A stretch of DNA of 64,000 nucleotides from NCBI RefSeq assembly GCF_019711195.1, contig NZ_CP081299.1, forward strand, positions 7,474,501-7,538,500, given 5' to 3'. The notes under the pieces are model-generated. The model made no database searches. It was not told where the DNA came from and saw nothing but the letters and a program-made list of their open reading frames with translations. Position 1 is the stretch's first letter; each line of letters opens with the position of its first letter. The position numbers and the translations under genes are program-made. Below, piece after piece: positions 59,091-64,000 of the stretch. The DNA is from Dyadobacter sp. NIV53. Its GTDB lineage: Bacteria; Bacteroidota; Bacteroidia; Cytophagales; Spirosomataceae.

Positions 59091-59410
59091 ACTATTCAAC
59101 AAGTGTAATAATTCAGATTAAAAATTTAATTTAAGTACGAAACCGCATATTCAACCAAATCTGGATAATCAGATCCAATTTATATGTAACCGTTCAAAAA
59201 AAGCAGATTTTCTTACACTCGAAAAAAGCGCATAATTTTAATAAAATGGCATAAGTTCGAAAAATAATTTTAGAAATAGCTTTATATCAGCTGGTTACAT
59301 AAAAAATAAAGTAAAATAATTTTTGTGATAAATAAATTTACTTCTATATTTGACGTATATTATATAGAATAAATATTACAAACAATCACAAATTAATTAG
59401 TTTACATTTT
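59091..59410. other. AT-rich gap before the fibre-like cluster
   Basis: 320 bases between the kinase and the first subunit. It contains the complete promoter at 59322-59352 and no ORF. The A+T richness contrasts sharply with the G+C-rich cluster that follows. Confidence 0.55.
59322..59352 (+). promoter_or_regulatory. Promoter of the putative fibre operon
   Basis: TTTG at 59322-59325 and TATATTTG at 59345-59352 are separated by 19 bases, an exact Bacteroidota promoter. Transcription would start near 59359, about 52 bases before ATG 59411. It is among the best promoters in the window and implies strong constitutive expression unless repressed. Confidence 0.75.
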
Positions 59411-59980
59411 ATGAGAAAGAAACTTACCAATCTCACATTTACTTTTGTGTTGACATTGGCCCTAGGGTCGTCCGTTTCCTTATTTGCGCAGGACACCAAT
59501 ACGGACAACCACCAGATTACGGTTGAAATACCAACTGTGGCCTTACTGGATTTGGAAACTGCCGGGACCAAAAACTTTACGGCCACTTTTACGCAGCCTA
59601 CCCCGCTGGAAGCCGGGGACAAACTGACCGCTCCGGCACTGAACAATTCTTTGTGGCTGAACTATTCGTCGATCCAGGCCGGGACAACCACCAAAAGGGT
59701 TGATGTGAATTCAAGCGCACTGGTAAACGGGGTAGATATCCATTTGGTGGCCGGGACTTCTGCATCCGGTTTTGGAACAAAAGGAACGCCAACGGCTGGC
59801 TTTAACCTGACAGCTTCTGACCAGACGCTGATCAACGGGATCGGGAGCGCCTACACGGTTTCGGGGCCAAACAACGGACACCAGCTGACTTATACTTTTG
59901 CTGCTGCTGATGCTAATTATGCGAATCTCCGCTCCGGGAACACAACAGTAACAGTTACTTATACTTTGGCTGACAATTAA
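59411..59980 (+). CDS. Putative fibre subunit 1 (pilin/coat-like, secreted)
   Basis: 189 residues; signal peptide ends in LFAQ (residue 27). The mature protein lacks cysteine. It starts with an alternating strand HQITVEIPTVALLDLETAG, has the motif SLWLNYSS near residue 78, many Thr/Gly/Asn strands, and ends in NTTVTVTYTLADN, a terminal strand of the kind seen in pilin/spore-coat-U-like subunits. I recognise no named family. The N-terminal motif recurs in the gene at 63647, so the two are paralogous subunits. Place (first after the promoter, hairpin after it, then chaperone and barrel genes) suggests the major subunit of a surface fibre or coat. That role is inference. Codon use is G+C-rich like the rest of the cluster. 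Confidence 0.6.
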   Translation: MRKKLTNLTFTFVLTLALGSSVSLFAQDTNTDNHQITVEIPTVALLDLETAGTKNFTATFTQPTPLEAGDKLTAPALNNSLWLNYSSIQAGTTTKRVDVNSSALVNGVDIHLVAGTSASGFGTKGTPTAGFNLTASDQTLINGIGSAYTVSGPNNGHQLTYTFAAADANYANLRSGNTTVTVTYTLADN

Positions 59981-60004
59981 AATTTATCGGGACAATCTTA
60001 CCGG

Positions 60005-60059
60005 AAGCCGGTTCGGCCGGGCATCGTGCCTTTTTAATTAAGCCCGGCCGGCCCGGCTT
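60005..60059 (+). promoter_or_regulatory. Strong GC hairpin between subunit 1 and chaperone genes
   Basis: AAGCCGG (60005-60011) plus GGCCGGGC (60015-60022) pair with GCCCGGCC (60042-60049) plus CCGGCTT (60053-60059), with a three-base internal bulge on each side. No T run follows the 3' arm; T5 lies in the loop. In pilin operons such hairpins protect or partly terminate the major-subunit mRNA so that subunit exceeds chaperone and usher; the same use is inferred here. Confidence 0.6.
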
Positions 60060-60073
60060 GCTTACCCAATCTG

Positions 60074-60865
60074 ATGATAATGAAATTAGTTGTTACAAGC
60101 ATTCTAACACTATTATTACCGGCACATCTTCAGGCATCTGTGGTTATTTTGAACGGGCTGACACACATACACACACTAACAGATGCAACTGTGAAGGTCC
60201 AGGGCGTAGTGCGAGTTAAAAATGAGGGTGACCAGGAATCGCGTATACTGGTTTACCGGCAGGATCTGCTGCCGGCATGCGGCCAGGCGGTGGTGTACCC
60301 CGGAACCGGCAGCCATGGCCGTTCACTAGGCGACAGGCTTAAGACCAACGTGGACGAAAAACTTATTGGGGCCGGTCAGGAATACGAGGTCAGGTATAGC
60401 ATTGAAACAGAAAAGCAGAAGACTGAACCCGGGACTTACTGGGAAGTGGTAATGGTGGAAGTGGCCGAACCGGTACGTGATGAACCCAAAAACGGGGTAC
60501 AGGTCAATTCAAAAGTACGTTACGCAATACAGATCATTGTAGATGTCGGCAGCTTTGAAGGCCCCCGGTTATCGTTTGAGGATGTTTCGTTCGAAAAAAT
60601 TTCGGAACGGCAGTCTTTTCTCAAAGTAACGTTAAAGAACAACAGTATTTTTGGCTCCCGTGCGCTGGTGAGCCTTGAAATTTACGACAAAAACGGAGAC
60701 AAGCTAAAAACGACCGAACCCGGTACCCGGATGGTCTATCCGGGTTACTGCAATATATTCGAAATCCCGGTCAATGACTTGTCGCCAGGCAAATATGATT
60801 GTGTGATCATTGCCGATACGGGCAAAGATCTCTTCGGTTCCAATATCTCGGTACAGGTTGAATAA
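60074..60865 (+). CDS. Putative periplasmic Ig-fold chaperone of a chaperone-usher-like system
   Basis: 263 residues; signal peptide ends in HLQA. Two Ig-like halves are visible. The first (about 20-165) has VVRVKNEGDQESRILVYRQD, VYPGTG, PGTYWEVVMVEVAEPV and then KVRYAIQIIVDVG, which resembles the strand order and hinge of fimbrial chaperones. The second (about 170-263) has FLKVTLKNNSIFGSRALVSLEIYDKNGDK, MVYPGYCNIFEI and LSPGKYDCVIIADTGKDLFG. Length and the two-domain form fit PapD-like chaperones of about 230-250 residues, but I cannot confirm the conserved Arg-Lys anchor pair. It lies 93 bases after subunit 1. Alternative: another periplasmic Ig-like protein of unknown role. Confidence 0.55.
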   Translation: MIMKLVVTSILTLLLPAHLQASVVILNGLTHIHTLTDATVKVQGVVRVKNEGDQESRILVYRQDLLPACGQAVVYPGTGSHGRSLGDRLKTNVDEKLIGAGQEYEVRYSIETEKQKTEPGTYWEVVMVEVAEPVRDEPKNGVQVNSKVRYAIQIIVDVGSFEGPRLSFEDVSFEKISERQSFLKVTLKNNSIFGSRALVSLEIYDKNGDKLKTTEPGTRMVYPGYCNIFEIPVNDLSPGKYDCVIIADTGKDLFGSNISVQVE

Positions 60866-60942
60866 TTTTAAAGCAAGATTTATTAGTATTCGATTTACTG
60901 ATTCAACGTGGATTACACGCCATTTTATCCCGATACAACAGA

Positions 60943-63650
60943 TTGATCCGGCTCATTATCATATTTATTGTTTTGATCGATTTGAGGGGGGTATGCCAAT
61001 CGCCAATCCTGGTCACTTTATCAAATTCTCCCGGAAAAGTGGTACCCGGGGGACATTTTACTTTATTTTTCGATGTAAAATCTGATAGTGCTCTACCCGA
61101 TCCGCTTGACGGGAATATCGTTTTACCTGAAAAGTGGAGCCTGCTGTCCCAACGCATACCTGTGCGGATAGCCGGACAAAAGCAGCTCAGGTATTTTTTT
61201 GTGATAGGGACACCTTCAGATTGCAAGGCAGGGGAATTTATGGTCCGTTTTAAGCTGTCATCCAACCAGGGCCAGACAACTGCACAGGTACCGCTCAGTA
61301 TTCAGGAAACCCGGAAAATAGAAGTATTTGTCGTTTCACAGCCCGGATTTGTCAAAGAAGGCGATACCCTGCGCGTCACCTACCTGGTCCAGAATTCGGG
61401 GAACCGGACAGAAAAAGTTTTCCTGAAAACCAACCGCGGGAAAATCGAGAACGTACAGGACAGCCTTACGCTTGAACCGGGCGCAAAGACAAAAGTCACG
61501 GTTTTGCAGATTATTCCTGTTACTGAAAACAATGCATGGCAATGTTCCTCGGATGTTACCATAAATGTGGCAGGCGCGGGACAGCCGGTCTATCAGGTTG
61601 TTACAATTCCGGTTTTTTCATCTAAAATCAGGAAGATTGACCCTTATTTCCGATTTCCGGTCGAGGCCGGGGGCGGTTACCTGTCCTACCAATACGGGGA
61701 CAAAAAAATGGTGGCCTACCAGTATGCTGTTTCAGGAAAAGGGTTTTTGGACCAGAAGGAAAAGCATTATGCCGATTTTACCGTCCGGGGGCCCAACCAG
61801 TTTGCATTTCCTGCCATCGGGGGCTACGACCAGTATTCACTGGAATACAACTATAAAAAGAAGGCCTTCATTTCTGCCGGCGATTACATTTTGCAACTAA
61901 GCAGCCTGATGGAATTTGGCCGGTTTGGCCGCGGGCTGAAAGTGGAACAGCAGTTCAGAAAAACGGCCTATACTGTCTTCTACCAGAAAGCAAGGTTTTA
62001 TCCCAACCAGAAAGAATCGGTGGGCGGCAGGTTTGTTTATAAAACAGGGGGGCTTCCAGCATTGCTTTGAATTATATATCCAAAAATGTGGTGTTCCACC
62101 GTGAAATGTTCTGGTCAAACCTGCTGGGGATTTCGGGCACGCTCAGCACGAAACGTGTGCAGCTGGAAACGGAACTGGCCGCCGGACATGCAAAAGCCAA
62201 AACCGGTTACGGCGCTTTTGCCAGGTTGCAGCTGAGCGGGGCCCGGATGAATTTTACGGGCAACCTGGTTTACGCCGGAAAGGATTTCTACGGGTTTTAC
62301 AACAACAGCCTGCTGGTCAATACCAATATCGGCTTCAACCTGGGCCGGAAACTGGCACTGGGCGCCAGCAGTAATTTTTCCAATGTGAACCCAGGCCTGG
62401 ACGCAACCTATTACAGCGTTTCGCCCAAGGACAACAGCTATATGGCCTTTACGTCTTACCAGCTTGATAAAAAGAACCGTTTTTTTGTTTTTTATGCTGT
62501 CCAGGAAAAGCAGGACCGGCAAAAGCCTGCGCAGTTCCATTACTCCGAAAACTTTGGCAACATTTCCTACCATTATAACGGCGGCCGGTTCACGCTGTTC
62601 TACCAGGGCAGGTACGGTTATTCGAGAAACCTGCTGCTTGCTGACAATACCGGAAAAAGACAATCATTCTCCAATCTGGCGCAGCCTGCTGTCAGGTTTT
62701 TCCCGTGGTTATGGGTGGGGGGATATCTTGAACACCAGCACACCAGTAAATTTTCGGGCGCCGATGTGGTGCAGGATTTGTTCTTTTATGGCGGGAACGC
62801 CAGGATCAGCCTGAAAAGAAATTTATACGCAAGTTTTCTATACCGGAACAATTATGCGCCTGATGAGCTCTACGAAAGAAGGAGTTTTATGGATGCGTCG
62901 TTATCACTTGACCTGAAAAGGCACCGCCTGTCCCTGAGCGGCGGGCGTTCGTTTGTCCCCAACCTGCAGAACGCCAACCAGAATACCTTATTTTTCAGTT
63001 TGAAATACGCCCTGAAATTGAATATCCCGTTAGCAAAAAAGAGAAACATTGGCCGTGTAAGGGGGCAATTAATAGGATCAGGGTTCCCCAAGGAAGGGAA
63101 TCTGGTCCAGCTGGGAAATCATAAATTCCTGACCGACAGCAGCGGCAGGTTTTCATTCGAGGGGATTGCACCGGACCAATATTACCTGAGTATTTCACAA
63201 AATGATTCCAAAAATGACGGCGTGGTGGCGGATATAAAAATGCCGTTTCTGGTCACTGTCAGGCCGGACAGTTTAAAAGAAATCGCCATACCGTTTATCC
63301 GCACCGGGAGTGTGACCGGGAAAGTGGAATTTGTACAACCCAATCAAAAAGGGTTATCTGCCGTTTCAGGCCAGCGGCCAACGGTATTGGTGAAACTGGC
63401 CAATGAAACGGCCAGTTTCCTGACCGAGCTGAACGACAAAAATGAATTTTCGTTCAAGGAAATGAAACCGGGAAACTGGACGCTTTCGGCTTATATCCCC
63501 GGCAGCCAGGACCGGTTTGTGATCGAAGAAAGCCAGAGAGAACTGGTCATTGAAACGGACAAAGCCCTGGACGTGTCCTTTCAGGTCAGGCCCAACGAAA
63601 AACGCATCCATTTTTCAACCAAGAATTTTGAAGTCTCTGTCAAAAAATGA
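60943..63650 (+). pseudogene. Putative usher-like outer-membrane barrel with Ig-like C-terminal domains, one frameshift
   Basis: TTG 60943 starts a signal peptide (LIIIFIVLIDLRGVCQ). As read, the gene is split: the first frame stops at 62070, and the second is open from before 62067, whose ATG is internal. One G added to the G6 run at 62047-62052 joins ...FVYKTGG to ASSIALNYISKNVVF, giving 902 residues. In order: two Ig/NEW-like periplasmic domains (about 22-225), a long beta-barrel of alternating aromatic strands (about 230-700), then two carboxypeptidase-regulatory/Ig-like domains (GRVRGQLIG ... TDSSGRFSFEGIAPDQYYL near 700-770; GSVTGKVEF ... LTELNDKNEFSF near 785-850). Periplasmic, barrel and C-terminal Ig domains in one chain are the layout of ushers, but no classical FimD signature is seen. 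The stop overlaps the next start (ATGA). Confidence 0.6.
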
Positions 63651-64000
63651 AATATGTATTTTCGATCTTCCTGCTTTTAAAAAGTCTCATTTGTCATGCG
63701 CAGACGGCCGCCAATGTCAATGTCAGCATCACCATGCCCTCGGTGGCGCTGGTGGACCTGCTGCCGGCCGGTTCCACGAATTTTAATTTGAAAATGACCG
63801 CGCCCACCGAAGCCGGGGCCATCAGCGGGACCTCCAATTTTAATGCGGCCAACTGGCTGATATTTACTTCGGCAGTAACCTCCGGCGGGTCCAGGAGCAT
63901 CAAAGGCGACGTGGTCGGCAGCCTTCCGCCCGGTATAAGATTGCGGCTGGACATATCACCCTACACGGGTGACGGGCTGGGCTTTACCGGCGGCAGCAGT
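63647..64000 (+). CDS. Putative fibre subunit 2, 3' end beyond window
   Basis: ATG 63647 overlaps the barrel gene by four bases (ATGA), evidence of translational coupling. The frame is open to the window edge, 118 residues visible. Signal peptide MKYVFSIFLLLKSLICHAQ. The mature start NVNVSITMPSVALVDLLPAGSTNFNLKMTAPTEAG parallels subunit 1 (HQITVEIPTVALLDLETAG...), including ANWLIFTSAVTSGG in place of SLWLNYSSIQAGT. It is probably a minor or tip subunit, or another fibre component. It is strongly G+C-rich: 40 of 60 bases at 63721-63780. Confidence 0.6.
   Translation, partial: MKYVFSIFLLLKSLICHAQTAANVNVSITMPSVALVDLLPAGSTNFNLKMTAPTEAGAISGTSNFNAANWLIFTSAVTSGGSRSIKGDVVGSLPPGIRLRLDISPYTGDGLGFTGGSS

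Noticed and set aside
62067..62100. ATG 62067 as a separate gene start
   Set aside because: The frame is open upstream and continues the barrel without interruption once one G is added at 62047-62052.

Overview
The window is chromosomal DNA of a member of the Bacteroidota, most likely a Cytophagales bacterium close to Dyadobacter. This rests on gene content: two SusC/SusD pairs, a hybrid two-component regulator, type IX secretion sorting tails, surface-lipoprotein signals, and promoters of the Bacteroidota TTG-N19..21-TAnnTTTG type. The species call is inference.

Layout. 1-3.5 kb: the end of a DUF349 gene, a tRNA-Thr with promoter and terminator, a broken serine hydrolase and a DUF3052-like gene. 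3.8-18.9 kb: a complete xyloglucan-type polysaccharide utilization locus (hybrid regulator, SusC, SusD, glycan-binding lipoprotein, GH44 endoglucanase/xyloglucanase, GH31 alpha-xylosidase), interrupted only by a cluster of REP-like hairpins. 19-44 kb: four large ELWxxDGT-repeat proteins with malectin, DNRLRE and T9SS domains, two on each side of a small hypothetical gene, an FAD/NAD(P) protein with an AEC transporter, and a SusC-SusD-sulfatase operon. 44.5-59 kb: pta-ackA, an outer-membrane barrel, a Tat-exported lyase-like protein, a small unknown exported protein, peptidase E, an ABC exporter, a TspO-like protein, a Gfo/Idh/MocA oxidoreductase and a TPR sensor kinase. 59.4-64 kb: subunit, Ig-like chaperone, outer-membrane barrel and second subunit, in the order expected of a chaperone-usher fibre operon. 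This last cluster is the best candidate for an undescribed system; it runs off the right edge and is visibly richer in G+C than the rest.

How the genes work together. In the first locus the periplasmic sensor detects an oligosaccharide and switches on the operon. The secreted GH44 cuts the beta-glucan backbone, SusCD and the glycan-binding lipoprotein capture and import fragments, and GH31 removes alpha-linked side residues. The second SusCD operon carries a sulfatase, so it probably handles a sulfated glycan. Its regulator is not in the window.

A caution runs through the annotation. Several genes are split by single-base indels, mostly at T7 or G6 runs that look one base short. The pattern suggests sequencing errors more than decay, so I give both the observed and the repaired reading.
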